A DNA stretch of 64,000 nucleotides from Talinum fruticosum (lineage: Eukaryota; Streptophyta; Magnoliopsida; Caryophyllales; Talinaceae). Position 1 is the first letter of the stretch, and every line of letters begins with the position of its first letter. The notes beneath the pieces are model-generated. The model was not told where the DNA came from and searched no databases. It was given only the letters and a program-made list of their open reading frames with translations. Shown in pieces: positions 34,579 to 45,464 of the stretch. The DNA lies in the NCBI GenBank assembly GCA_021018815.1, contig JAITYX010000074.1, positions 1,488,001 through 1,552,000 on the forward strand. Direction: 5' to 3'. The translations under genes and the position numbers were made by a program.

Positions 34579-36395
34579 CGATAATAATAATAATGACCTC
34601 AAACGAAACCAAGCGAAATAAAGCGAAATGAATTGAAAACGAAATAAATGTTAGCATTTATGTAACTTCGAACAGTGCTCATAGTCTTTTTTTATTGAAA
34701 AAGAGATAATCATTAACCAAAAGTCACATGACATGTACAACAAACATCATCTAATAAGAATAAATCAAAAATATCAATATAAATTCTTATATCCAAAAAG
34801 TTAAATTGTAAATATATTATGGACCACCTCAAAACTTCTAACATCCTTTTGACTACTAACCGCATTCTTCAACATCTTTACATCTTTCCCGAATGACAAT
34901 GATCTATAACATAATTCCATGGAGTAAAATAAATGCTACTAATTTCTAACTCTGAAGAAAATAATATTATTAGTATAAAGTGACATCACCTTTACTTATC
35001 CTTAATAACACAAATGATGTACTTGAAGAGAATGTTTAACCTTCCTATGAGTTCACCATATGAGTAACATATCTTAACTAATAATGAAGTTACTTATATC
35101 TAAATTTGTTGTTTATAGACTGAGATTTTTAGTACATTAAGTCTAAGGTTCAATTTCCTTTCTCCTATTGTATTGTACTTGTCCTTTGTGACTCTTCTAA
35201 AAAAAAATTATTATCTATAATTTAATAAAACAGTTTAATTATCAATAAAACTGTTCCGAAGAAATTAAAGCAGATAGAAAAATCCGGACATACAAATGAC
35301 GATGATCTATGAAGGTAAAATAGTAATTTTGTTTCTTTCTACTTTTGGTGGGCTTTAGAGTCTTCATGGGTCTCAAAAAATAATCTTCTCTCAGTTAGGT
35401 TAAGGAAGGGCTTATATTGGCCTTACTAGACCCCTTAAACAATAACCAATATAGATTTTTTTAGTAATGATCACTTATTCCAATTAAATAAGTTCCAAAA
35501 TTCAAGTTTCATAATACGCATATACAACTTTCATATGTAATCAACGTACGTACGAAGGTAAAAACAAGTAAACATAAAGGGTGTTTTTTATTTCTTTTTT
35601 CTTTTTGCATGTAGGGCATACAAAAATCCTCCAGCCTGATATTTCAAATTTGTCCAATCACATTATGACTTTTGTTCAAATTTAAAATTTATACAATCAA
35701 TTAAATTCAAATTGAATATTGATTAAGTTAGGTTTGAGTTATCTAGATTTTATAGTTTATTTTTATTACAGCGAAATAAAGACAACAAGTTTGGATATTT
35801 GACATTTCGATTTAGGTTTAATCATAGTCGAAGTTCTTCAAAAATCTTTATCAAAAATTTAAACAATTAGGCCAGGAAATTGAAATTATTGGACCTGTCC
35901 ACGTCAAGTCGCAAATATAATGGCAATCATAATCGTCATAAGTCTAATTCAAATTAAAAATTCATACTTCTAGACAATTGGGTCCGATTATCAGACATGA
36001 GGACCCAGTTGTAGATACAAATTCGGGTGTTGGAATTAGTAATTCGAACAGGTTCCAAGTATAAGTTTTTGTACAACTGTTCTAATTGTTTGAGAACCTC
36101 AACTTTTTCCCGCAGTTTCATGGTGTGAAAGGGGCTGCCATTGGCAAAGCAACAAAAGCTAAATTGGTTAAACTTTTGCATGAATAGTAGCCTAATAATC
36201 ACCAGCAATATATATACCATCACACAATCCAGAGACCTTCCGAAACCAAGTAAGGTTGGATTAGTTAGAAAGGTGATTTTATGCTTGTCAATTTTAGTAG
36301 ATATATCATATCCCATTGACAATCAAATCATTTTTTTTTAAAAAAAAAACCCCCAAAAAAACCCCAAAGCTACTCCATTCTGATACACATAAATG
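34579..36395. other. AT-rich spacer, no gene
   Basis: No recognised coding or RNA feature. ORFs at 35954-36322 (minus) and 36141-36341 (plus) overlap antisense and lack motifs; this is the upstream flank of MIR171. Confidence 0.5.
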
Positions 36396-36399
36396 GACC

Positions 36400-36407
36400 A
36401 TATAAAT
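36400..36407 (+). promoter_or_regulatory. Possible TATA box of the MIR171 primary transcript
   Basis: ATATAAAT in ACCATATAAATCCCAGC, about 480 bases upstream of the hairpin; a CT-rich tract at 36688-36712 lies between. Placement by sequence only. Confidence 0.35.
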
Positions 36408-36867
36408 CCCAGCTGCCCCCTTTAAATGATTGTAAATTAGTTCACCTACCAGCAAAAAAACTGGGGAAATCCCTAGAAATTTAATTTCAAAAATATATTG
36501 CCGGGTAATTGAACATGCATATTACCTCGCCTTCCTTACTCCAATCCCTCCATAATTCATCCTCATAAATACCAAACATTGAAGGCTGGTTTGCATTTCT
36601 ACCTCTTTGTCTTTTGGTTGTTGGGACATTCAATGAGTTCCTCTTCTCCAAATGCCTTATCTCCCCTCCCCACCTCCTCATTTTATCACTCTCTCTCTCT
36701 CTCTCCGCCTCTTTTAACTCTTCTTTCTCAAAGCAACTCTGCCCTAAGAACAACTCAATACATGAGGCGGCCGCCTAATGCAGGCAGGGTGTGAGGAGGT
36801 CTGATGTACGTAAGCTGATCCCGACAAAGTAAGATTTATCTTTCTGTCGAATGATTAAGTTAGAACA

Positions 36868-36972
36868 AGCTAGCATGGGATATTGGTGCGGTTCAATCAG
36901 AAAATTGGGTTCTGAAATGTATAGATCTCTATTTATTTGATTGAGCCGTGCCAATATCCCGTGTCATATAGG
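36868..36972 (+). ncRNA. MIR171: MIR171 precursor hairpin
   Basis: The mature miR171 lies on the 3' arm at 36938-36958 and contains TTGAGCCGTGCCAATATC exactly. The 5' arm at 36879-36899 (GATATTGGTGCGGTTCAATC and the next A) pairs with all 21 mature bases, using only a few G-U pairs; the star strand expected from a 2-base 3' overhang is 36881-36901. The loop is 36 bases, and the stem continues outward with GCATGGG against CCCGTGT. miR171 is a conserved land-plant microRNA that guides cleavage of HAM/SCL6-type GRAS transcription-factor mRNAs and so affects meristem and shoot development. Sequence, arm, pairing and loop size all fit the family; the paralogue number cannot be assigned. Neighbours are transposons, so this is an isolated non-coding gene. 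Confidence 0.93.
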
Positions 36973-36989
36973 TATACTAGATGTCATCT

Positions 36990-38780
36990 GATATATTGGT
37001 ATGCGTCCATTTGCTGTCATTTGCTTGCTAGTCGTGAAATACATTAGTTTAATTTGATGTATGCAAGTAAATGAATGTGTGGAACATTCTGATCTTCAAA
37101 CACGAGATTCAGGAGTTATATTTTGTGGGGAACACCCGCAATAAAAAGGTCATATTAAACCGTAATTGATTCTTGTTCCCTTTATTATTTGACCACTCGA
37201 ATATAAAAATGGGTGAATTTATGTTTCTAATAAAGCGTAAGCCATGGCATAAGCCTACTTGATTTGAGTCTAGTGTATTGACTAGGTTTCCCATCCTCCT
37301 AAAAAATCTTGTCTAATGGTATTGTTTGTGTGTTTGAATCTCTCAAGTACAGCTTGATTCACATCCGTTTGGGTCGGTTTATGAAAATTGAATAATTCAG
37401 TTCTTGCTTCATGTTCAATTTGAAATTATATATCTCAAGGTTTCAATAAATCCGTACCACTCCTCATGGGTTTAAATAATTGTTACGTCTTGGTAACATT
37501 TCTATCAATTATAAGTTTAGCCAAACACATATATGCTTAAAAATCAAACTTCACCCCATAACTTCATTTCAACCGGCATTCCAACAAAATCGAACCAATG
37601 TCAAGATGACTTAGCTTTAATAGCTCGAACCAAGTTCAATTCAATAGCAAAGTTGGATCGGGTATGACAATGCCTTATTAGCTTTAATAGCAGCTCCAAA
37701 ATTTTAAGAGATTACGTCGTTCTATTCAAATTTTTATCCTTGACCTCCCATATTTTCATAAACGTACGTTTTCTTTTATTATAAGTGTAATGTTTAACTT
37801 TCAATGTACACAAACTGACCGATAAAACCTCAGAAAACTTTATAACTTTTCACATTGTTAAGAAAATCTAAAAAGGGAAAGAAATTTTCCAATTATATTT
37901 ATGAAAATAATATTAGAAGTAGTGAAGTAGTTGTACCTTGGAAGCTATTTTCTTTGAGGGGGCAATGTGGACAAGGACAAGTCACTTTGCAGGAAGATTT
38001 TTGTCTCCCAAGACAGTGATTAGTGAAGTAAATTCTGTTTTCGCAGTGCCCTTTGCGGCTCGTTTGGCTGCTAAAGCATAGACCGGAAAAAACGGATTGA
38101 AAAGAAATGGAGACTTTTCTTGCTTTAAATGCAAAGAGAGTCGGACAAAAAATGAAAGAAAATAGTGGGTAGGATCTTTAAGTAAATTTGGATTTTCCAA
38201 GAAAAACTTCAAAATCGAAAAGTCTTATGGTTTTTCTAATGGAATATCGCTTAAAGAAATTAATATGTGGATGTTACCGCATGCTTAAATTCTTAGTAGG
38301 AATTTGTCGGCTATTTTGATTTGATTTAGTATATCTGTTTATTTGTTTTATTAACCCTAATTCTACCTAATAATTAGATATCTACCTTTCTTCAAAGAGT
38401 TTTGTCATTGATCTCGTAGTGTAAATTAAGCTCCTCTTGAGATCTTATATCCAATTATCCACCTTGTGGTGTTTCGGAACGCCCCAAGGCACCTCCTTTT
38501 GTGGGTATTTTAGTAAGGCATTCTGGTACTAGTCCTATCCTCAATCTCTTCTTCTATTTTCCACATTTTATTGATAGTATGAGAGAATTCTCTGTCTCAT
38601 TAAACTTTTATTTAAGAATTGTCCCTCTTTGTTTCATCTTATTGTTGCTTGTACACTCCTTGAGATGGATTGTACTCTCACCTTTATCATAATAAATTTT
38701 GTATCATTACTGCCCACAGTTTTCTCCTTATTTAAATTTCTGAGTAAAAATGATGGTGTCCTTTCTGATCTTGTTATTCT
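36990..38780. other. No recognised gene; 3' flank of MIR171
   Basis: The first few hundred bases are probably the end of the primary microRNA transcript. The remainder has short ORFs on both strands (for example 37982-38212 minus, 38501-38692 plus) without family resemblance. Confidence 0.4.
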
Positions 38781-38781
38781 T

Positions 38782-38847
38782 AAAATTTGATTCGTGCAGA
38801 AGGGAGAGGACAGATGTAGATCACCTCTTCTGCTCGAATCAAATTTT
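38782..38847. repeat. Compact strong hairpin, unassigned
   Basis: AAAATTTGATTCGTGCAGAA on the left pairs with TTCTGCTCGAATCAAATTTT on the right with a single mismatch, and a further AGG/CCT; the loop region is about 20 bases. It matches no microRNA family I know, and may be a small foldback element or an unannotated small-RNA hairpin. Confidence 0.75.
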
Positions 38848-38849
38848 AT

Positions 38850-40280
38850 TTTTCCCTAACATTAGATATAAATAAATATATATGTATATATTTTTTCTTC
38901 TTATCATATTCTCTATTATATACAATACGATTCCCATTTAGGGTTTAGAGTTCATATGGGATGCAATTCCTGCAATGTAATCTAGCTCATCCCAGCTTTA
39001 ATAATACATATAAACGGAAAAGACTATTTCTAAACCAAATAAGATCACAAGGACTAAACTCTTGCTCCGACTGGGAAAGAACACTAGAACCGGCATAGAT
39101 GATCGTTAATCTCTGCATTGCTCCTGGCATTATTATCAGCTTGGACGTGATCGTGAAGAACATTTCTGTGGCGTAGTTCTTGTTCACAAGAAACTTGGCT
39201 AGGATTAGTCAGAGAAGCAACTAACAATGCTTGAAAATGACACAACCATTTCAAAATTTTGAAAGTAGGGTTTGTTTTCATAGCTCTTGAGCCTTTTGCT
39301 TTATATATAATGCTTCGAATTAGGGTTTGGATGTTACTGGCTATGATCTCCCCAAGGGCAACACCTATATATGGAGCTGGAGCAGTTGGTAGTTGGAGAT
39401 GAGAGAGATTTACAGGAGGGTTGCTAAGCTGCAGGAAATGCGTTGAATTCGTAGCCTCAAAGACAATGTTGGCTAGGGATCATTATTTTATCCCACTCAC
39501 ACCTCCTATACTTCCTACTATGCTAAAAACATTTACCCTTTTTATTTTGCCCGAATTAGTGTAATTTGTGCCTATGTTTTAGACTGGATTCTAAAAATAA
39601 AAGTACGTTTACCGCATGTTTTTTGAGTTTTAAATTTGATAAATAAATAATGAACATCTTTTCTATTGCCAATGCCATATTCCACTATTATTAATAAAGC
39701 CTGGATTAACGGATCCACTCTATTTTTCTAAATCCCCCTCCCAAAAAAAAAAAAAAAAATTCTTTATTGATTAGAATGTGATTTAACATAAATAATATAA
39801 TTATTTATCTATAATTGAAACCATTAAATTACGAACTATATTCAGTTTTAAAAATTTTTAATTTTCTCATCTAAATGAAAATAACGTCTACACTGCATCC
39901 ACCCAGTATCTGCCCACTAAAATAAAATTTATAATTTAGTTGTGTATTTTAATATTATTCTAAGATTGTATAAACACTTGGAACCTAAATTTATAATGAC
40001 GCCTATTGATGCAATCTATCAGGTTTAATAATAATTGACATTGTTATGTTAATAAGAAATTTCAAACCGTACGTTTTATTCGTAAAATAATCATCAATTA
40101 AATAACCATTACTTAATTAATTTGTAACAATCATATGTACACAACGCATTGCAAATTTGCAATATATTTATATTTTATACAAGAAATATAAATATGCATT
40201 TATAATAGTTCATTATCATTTAGGTATGTTCGTATGTTTCACCATGTTTTAGCATGATTAAACATGTTTGAGTAATAAGC
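38850..40280. other. No firm gene; weak minus-strand candidate at 38987-39281
   Basis: On the minus strand an ATG at 39281 opens a 65-codon frame beginning MKTNPTFKILKWLCHFQALL, which could be a signal peptide, ending at 39084. A TATATATAA box lies at 39301-39310, only about 20 bases upstream of the ATG, which is too close for normal use. No peptide-hormone motif was found. A second frame (38987-39187) overlaps it. The rest (39480-40280) is AT-rich without features. Confidence 0.25.
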
Positions 40281-40281
40281 A

Positions 40282-40470
40282 GGGGCGGATTTACTTTAAG
40301 CCTATGGGTGGCCCCAAAAAATATTTTTTATGAAATAGATTGAAATTTTAATTTATAAATGGGACACCTATAAAATAGATGTAGAAAGGTCCAATAGTAT
40401 ATCCTAAATAAGTCCAAAATTAACTCCTCATCTCAGCCTCCCTCTCTTTGTATCTCTCGCTCAGTCACTC

Positions 40471-40509
<39 letters not shown>

Positions 40510-40548
40510 GATCGTTCGGCTTTCCTTCTCTCTCTTGTCGCTCTCTTT
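40282..40548 (+). mobile_element. Possible hAT-type transposon 5' terminus
   Basis: CAGGGGCGGATTTA at 40282 resembles the terminal repeat of many plant hAT elements, and a CT-rich leader follows. The sequence appears to resume beyond the copia insertion at 45911-46550 with a similar CT-rich leader and an exon-like end. No matching 3' end or 8-base duplication was found. Confidence 0.35.
40472..40507. repeat. (TC)n microsatellite
   Basis: About 17 TC units within a longer pyrimidine-rich tract. Confidence 0.9.
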
Positions 40549-40989
40549 TGTTGAGGAATTGGCAGATCAAGTGGTATGTTAGAAACAACTCTTTATTATT
40601 AATTTGAGAGAGCAAACTTACAAGACTTTAGATAAACACTCAAGAGTATGTGGGATACCTCACTAGCTCTCTTAGGAGTCCTCACTCTCTCTTATGGTGA
40701 ATGCTCTCACTTTTTGTGAATGCTTACATAGGTAGGTCATTCCCTTATTTATAGTGGTTCCACCTCCTTGATATATGTTAGAGATTTGGCCAAGTGTCAA
40801 AATCCTAATTATGCTCATAAGATAATTGTAAAGAATACAATATAGTATGTACATATTTCCTAGGATAATTCAATAATCATCTAGATATTTCTAAGATCTA
40901 GACTTTTTCATATAGAAAATTATAGATATTATTTTAGTGCCTTGATTCTAGAAAGTGAGTAATGATTTTTCTATTATTTTATTTTAACA
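40549..40989 (-). repeat. 3' LTR of the copia element
   Basis: Minus strand TGTTAAAATAAAATA to CAAAAGAG-side end TCAACA. The TATA-type box CTATAAATAA is intact (minus strand, 40745-40754). Confidence 0.92.
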
Positions 40990-41007
40990 CTCCCCTCATT
41001 ACCCACT
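40990..41007 (-). promoter_or_regulatory. Polypurine tract of the copia element
   Basis: Minus strand AGTGGGTAATGAGGGGAG abuts the 3' LTR. Confidence 0.7.
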
Positions 41008-42150
41008 TTTCTTCATTGTCATCCTTGGGCTTGGGTACTAATTCCCAAGTCTCATTCCGAATCAAAGCTTGTATTTCTTCCTCCATTACCCTTTTTCATT
41101 CCTTCTTTTGGCATGCTTCTTTATAGGTACTCGGTTCCTTAATGCTCGGTCCTTCTACCAACGCTGCATTAGCATATTTAGGATTTTGCTTCGTGTCCTC
41201 TTGGACCTCCTTTGTTGTGGCTCTAGGGCTTGTTCTATCACTGTCTCTTCAAGTTGGCTTGACCTTTCTTCTTCTAGAGAATCATGATGCACACCTGTCT
41301 ACCATGGACTTTTGTGACTTTTGTGCCTACTTGGTGTCTCTTCTTTACCTCTTTCTTCTTCGGTAACTTCTTGTCGTGGTGTTGTCTCGCTTAAGTCTTT
41401 CTCGTCATCTTCTAGCCTTTGCTCCAAGTTTTCCCCGATCTTCTTAGAGTTGGGAAGTGATATTGCCGGTGATGACCACCATGAAGATGCTTCGTCGAAC
41501 ACCATATTTCTCGATGTGTAGCCACGTCCCGTTGTCGGGTCACAACACCTCCATCCTTTTCTTTCATTATCATAGCCCATAAAGATACGACGAATCGCCT
41601 TTTTGTCGAACTTGTCTCGTAGGTGGTCGGGTATGAAGACATAGCATACACACCCTAACACCCTAAAATGGCTTACCGTGGGCTTGACATTCCATAACTT
41701 CTTATATGGAGACATAAACCCGAGCCTTGCCTCGTGGTAGTCTGTTAGTGACATAGACTGCTATCTTCATGCACTCGACCTAGAAACGTGGCGGTACATG
41801 CTTGGCATGCAACACGCTTCGCAGGTCTCTGCAAGATATCGATTCTTTTGCTCGCCACACCATTCTATTGCGAGTGTGCTAGGACAAGTAAACCGGTGTC
41901 GTATTTTATATGCTTGTAGGTAATTCGAGAACTCATCCGATGTATATTCTCCCCATTATCCGTACGTAGGCACTTTACTTTGTACACTACTTCACTTTCG
42001 ACCTTATTTTTAAACTTCTTAAATTTATCTAGCACCTACGATTTTTCTTTCATAAAGTCTACCCAAACATATCTTGAGAAATCATCAACGAAAGTAATCA
42101 TGTACACTCTTCCAAAGACATCGGAGTGGATGAGCTCAAGTGGCACTTTA
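41000..42150 (-). pseudogene. Copia integrase core and C-terminal part, with reverse-transcriptase stub
   Basis: The minus strand at about 42120 reads ELIHSDVFG, lacks the dozen residues that usually follow, and continues [20 protein letters not shown], a stop, then CLRTDNG (second catalytic Asp) near 41970, where a frameshift follows. 41299-41754 is intact: KKLWNVKPTVSHFRVLGC, KKAIRRIFMGYDNERKGWR, TSRNMVFDEASSWW, the conserved tail of plant copia integrases. The reading ends near 41000-41080 with a polymerase N-terminal stub of the type IQALIRNETWELVPKPK, directly followed by the polypurine tract, so the polymerase proper (YVDD region) and RNase H are deleted. The copy is inactive. Confidence 0.8.
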
Positions 42151-42155
42151 GCTCT

Positions 42156-42374
42156 TTATAAGGACTCCTCGTAAGGAAGTTGATGCGTATTTCCATATTG
42201 ACACCTCGCACGTACTATTTTATCTCGAATCTTAAGTTGCGGAAGACCCTTTATCATTGGCTTCGCATCCATCATCTTCACCTTGTGATAACTCACGTGA
42301 TCGAGTCTTGCATGCCATAAGTCCGTCGTCTCATTCTTCCTTGTTTTGTCAATGTATGCATCTTGGGTTGACAT
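42156..42374 (-). pseudogene. Copia GAG-pre-integrase domain
   Basis: Reads LWHARLDHVSYHKVKMMDAK then IKGLPQLKIRDKIVRARCQY, with the His-His/Cys zinc-binding pattern of the integrase N-terminus (relatives have LGH; this copy has LDH; the first Cys of the CAGC pair reads R, leaving RCQY). It is cut off at its upstream end by the solo LTR at 42377; the other half lies beyond 43850. Confidence 0.8.
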
Positions 42375-42376
42375 TA

Positions 42377-43849
42377 TGTTAAACCTCGTTTTTATCGGTT
42401 TTGAGGCATTATTTAACCCAATTCCGTGATGATTTCAATGATATTTATTCAGTTTTGGGTTGGATTTTGCTCATTTTCTCTTTATCGTCACCTAAGCTCG
42501 TAAATTTCTTTATTACGGGTTTTGGGCTTAAATTAGAAAGATTCAAGGCAAATTTGATGAAAAGAGATCAAGAGAAGAGTTCGGGCCTAAGAGGAGGTAA
42601 GAAAGAAGCCTAAAACACATCAAGAGAAGTTGCATGACCTATCGTGCGAAGCCGCACAACCGTGCAATCATCGAGCGTAAGGCTCGAAGTCAAGGAAGGC
42701 CGCACGGCCCCTGTGCGCACCTTGCACGGCCGTGTGAGAAGTTACGAAAGTTGAAGTTGCGCACGGCCTACCATGCCAAAGTTGCATGGACCGTGCAAGA
42801 GAGGCAGAAAGTTCGGGCATTTCGCACGGCCTACCGTGCGGAACCCGCATGGTCGTGCGAAAATCCTGCATGGTCGTGTGGAAATTCCGCACGGCCGTGC
42901 GACACTTGTTTCGGAGACTTTATAAGCGATTTTTGTTTAGTTTTTTTTTTACAGTTCTTTTCTCCATCAAATTTTAGGGTTTCTAGGATAGTTTCCAGCC
43001 GTCAAATCCCTTTAGATTGAAATTTAAGATTTTGAATTTTTGAAGATTAATTTGAATTCAAGCATTCGGATTTCTATTCGATAATCCTTAATTCTCTCTC
43101 TTTATGTTTGCTCTTTGCGATTTCTCTATAGTCTTCATGTTTATATTCATTGAATCTTCTCTATTGTTTAGTATCATGTTTAGAGGCTAATTTCTCTACT
43201 TAGGTTGGAATTAATCCCTATTATGCCTTGATAATCATGAATTGAGTACCAATTGAATTGTTTTATGCTTGTTAGGTTAGAATTCACTTCGCTCATCACC
43301 TTTTTCGTTGATTTCCTCAAAAGAGGACTCATATATTTTTATTAGGGTTTTGTAAACATCGAAAGATGAAAACTTACCTAGAATGACGTTGTGAACGATT
43401 AGAATTTCAATATGAAAATAATTAAGGTTTTAATCGGGGTTGTGAAATGCATTCTTTGTGATTTTGCTCTTTATTAATCCTATGAAAATAGATGATTAGA
43501 TCATGCAAGATTAGTCTTTGACCTTCAAAAGTAGGCGAAGATAGGCTTAATGGGTGTCTCCCCTTCTAAACCGCTAGCATAGGCAAATCTCAAATGGTAT
43601 TCGATTTTGGTTTCGAGCATAGTAGTGTGATTAATCCCAATCTAAGGCTTGTTATTCATTGATTTCTCATAGTTGTTTTGTTATTAATTAAATCTGAAAA
43701 CCAAATCCTCGTCGAACTTAGTTTTACCCAGATTAGAGTTTTTAGGTGGATTTAGTATTTGAAAGCGAGTTCCTCGTGGACACGACCCGTACTTACCGGT
43801 TTCTAGCTACGACTACACCAAGCACTTGCGGTATATTATTTTTCGAACA
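42377..43849 (+). mobile_element. Solo LTR (1.47 kb) nested in the copia element
   Basis: TGTTAAACCTCGTTTTTATC to TTTTTCGAACA with perfect CATTA duplications (42372-42376, 43850-43854). It is the same family as 23645-25135, in inverted orientation. Plus-strand features: a GCACGGCCGTGC-rich palindromic region at 42650-42900, a TTTATAAG TATA-type box at about 42918, and CACTTGCGG near the 3' end. The ORFs at 42634-43020 and 42668-42892 are shadows of the palindromic region. Confidence 0.93.
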
Positions 43850-43854
43850 CATTA

Positions 43855-44343
43855 CATAAACCGATTTGAGGCGTCGTCCTTTCTTAAGTGGCGGCGACAT
43901 AGGCTTGAGATCGTGATATAGCTTGACATCGTTGGGACCAAAGACTACATAATTCCCTAAAGATGTCAACTCGTGATAAATACGTGAAGGTTCTTCTTTA
44001 TACCAGGCACGTGATAGACATTTTGCAGCTGCACTTAATGCGGACTAAACCAAGGAACAATCGGTGCATTGCCAACATGGATTATTGGCATTTTAGAGTC
44101 GTTAGTTGTTACCACGACCCGATTTCCGTTATATTCGGTCATCCCCTTTAGCTTGTTCCTGTCTCTCGTCATGTGGTTCGAGCAACCTGAATCCACTATC
44201 CAATCATATTGATAGTTGGTGGATTCATTGCTCATCATGACAAAAGCGCTTCCTCTTTCGGCTCCTCGACACATGATGTAGCTAATTCTACATTGAACGT
44301 AGCATTGCTCTCTTCCATTGCAAAAGAGGCCAGTACGTCCCAC
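43855..44343 (-). pseudogene. Copia protease region
   Basis: On the minus strand 44035-44343 contains YDWIVDSGCSNHMTRD, the copia aspartic-protease active site, with DSG as the catalytic triad. It then continues GNRVVVTTNDSKMPI. Downstream the frame is interrupted before the solo LTR insertion. Its natural role is polyprotein processing. Confidence 0.85.
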
Positions 44344-44396
44344 TCTCCTTCACTTTCATTGTTTTTGAAAGTAACTATGTTACCTTCCTCTTAAAC

Positions 44397-45260
44397 AGAT
44401 TTGCGAGTCTCGAGCATAGTGTCCTTTCTTGCTGCATTTGTAGCATCGATCCTCTTGTCGACGATACTTCAATTCTTCCTTATCACTTCAAGCTTGGTAT
44501 GCTCCCCTTCGAGATGGACCCCGTCTACGTTGTGCTTGTCGCCACTTTGGTTGCCTCCTTTTCGAATAATCTTCATCTGCGATATATCTTCTCTCGGACT
44601 TATCTTGGCGTTTAGGTGCTCTCCTTTTTGTAAAGAGAGCTTTCTCTTCCTCCTTTATTGAGACCTTGGACATTTGTTTGTCTAGGTCTTCTTGATTGGC
44701 CAAGATACTTTCTGATTCTATCAAGTTGGGTTGAGTGGCCCATCCCCGAGTTGTCGTAATAAGGCCACTATATTTGAAGTCCAAGCCTCGGATTATGATC
44801 CGACACATTCGGACTTGTTGATTGCACTTTCGGGCTCTACCTTCTCTATTTCACCAAATATAGATTTAACTTTTGTGAAGTATTGGCTTACCGTCATGTC
44901 TCCTTGTTTTATGGACATGAGCTCATTCTCCAATTGTTGTAGTTTAGCTTCATTCTTCTTCATGAAGAGTATAGCTAAGGTATCCCATGCTTCCTGTGGT
45001 GTTGTGCGAGTCCTTGATCCGATGTAGGAACTCGTCCTCGACTGGTGACGGATAGAACATACATAGTCTTCCCTGTCTTGATCTCACACTTCTTTTTCGA
45101 TCGGGGTCCGTTGGGGTAGCTTTCTCATCATCGCCAACGATCCCCCACAGATCTTGCCCCTTCAAGTAGTACTTGATACATGTGCACCAAGTACTATAGT
45201 TGCTCCCACTTAGTTTCTTTAGTGAGCTAGCCGATGCTCGAAAGATCTTCCATAACAATT
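44397..45260 (-). pseudogene. Copia gag with defective zinc knuckle
   Basis: The minus strand at 45180-45258 reads KKLSGSNYSTWCTCIKYYLK and GQDLWGIVGDDE, then VEDEFLHRIKD and WDTLAI.F-type text near 44980, the UBN2/copia gag pattern; SQYFTKVKSIF follows near 44870. 44488-44808 continues with a basic region. Near 44450 the zinc knuckle reads CYKCSKKGHYARDS: the two first Cys and the His are present, but the final Cys of the CCHC motif is Ser (TCG). Several frameshifts break the gene. Confidence 0.8.
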
Positions 45261-45317
45261 TGGTAAGTGCCCATCACTTAACCAGCAAGATGTGGTCATA
45301 GACCAACAAATTTCACG

Positions 45318-45396
45318 AGTCCCCGATCGTGCCCGCAGAGTCTCCTTTATAATCCGAGTCCCCGATCGTGCCCGCAGAGTCTCCTTTATAATCCAG
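45318..45396. repeat. ~40-base tandem duplication in the copia leader
   Basis: GAGTCCCCGATCGTGCCCGC plus the next 20 bases occurs twice in a row, between the primer-binding site and gag; a third partial copy follows. Confidence 0.9.
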
Positions 45397-45446
45397 TCCC
45401 CGATCTGTATAGATAACAATGCTAGCCCAAGATAATGCCACCAAAA

Positions 45447-45462
45447 CCTTGCTCCGATACCA
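45447..45462 (-). promoter_or_regulatory. Primer-binding site of the copia element
   Basis: The minus strand reads TGGTATCGGAGCAAGG two bases after the 5' LTR; it differs by one base from the initiator-Met tRNA complement TGGTATCAGAGC common in plant elements. Confidence 0.85.
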
Positions 45463-45464
45463 CT

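Noticed and set aside
38987..39281. Possible jasmonate-ZIM (TIFY) or secreted-peptide gene on the minus strand
   Set aside because: One phrase (LTIIYAG) resembles a TIFY motif, but the rest of the domain is missing and the frames do not join; the TATA box is too close to the ATG. Kept only as a weak candidate in the features.
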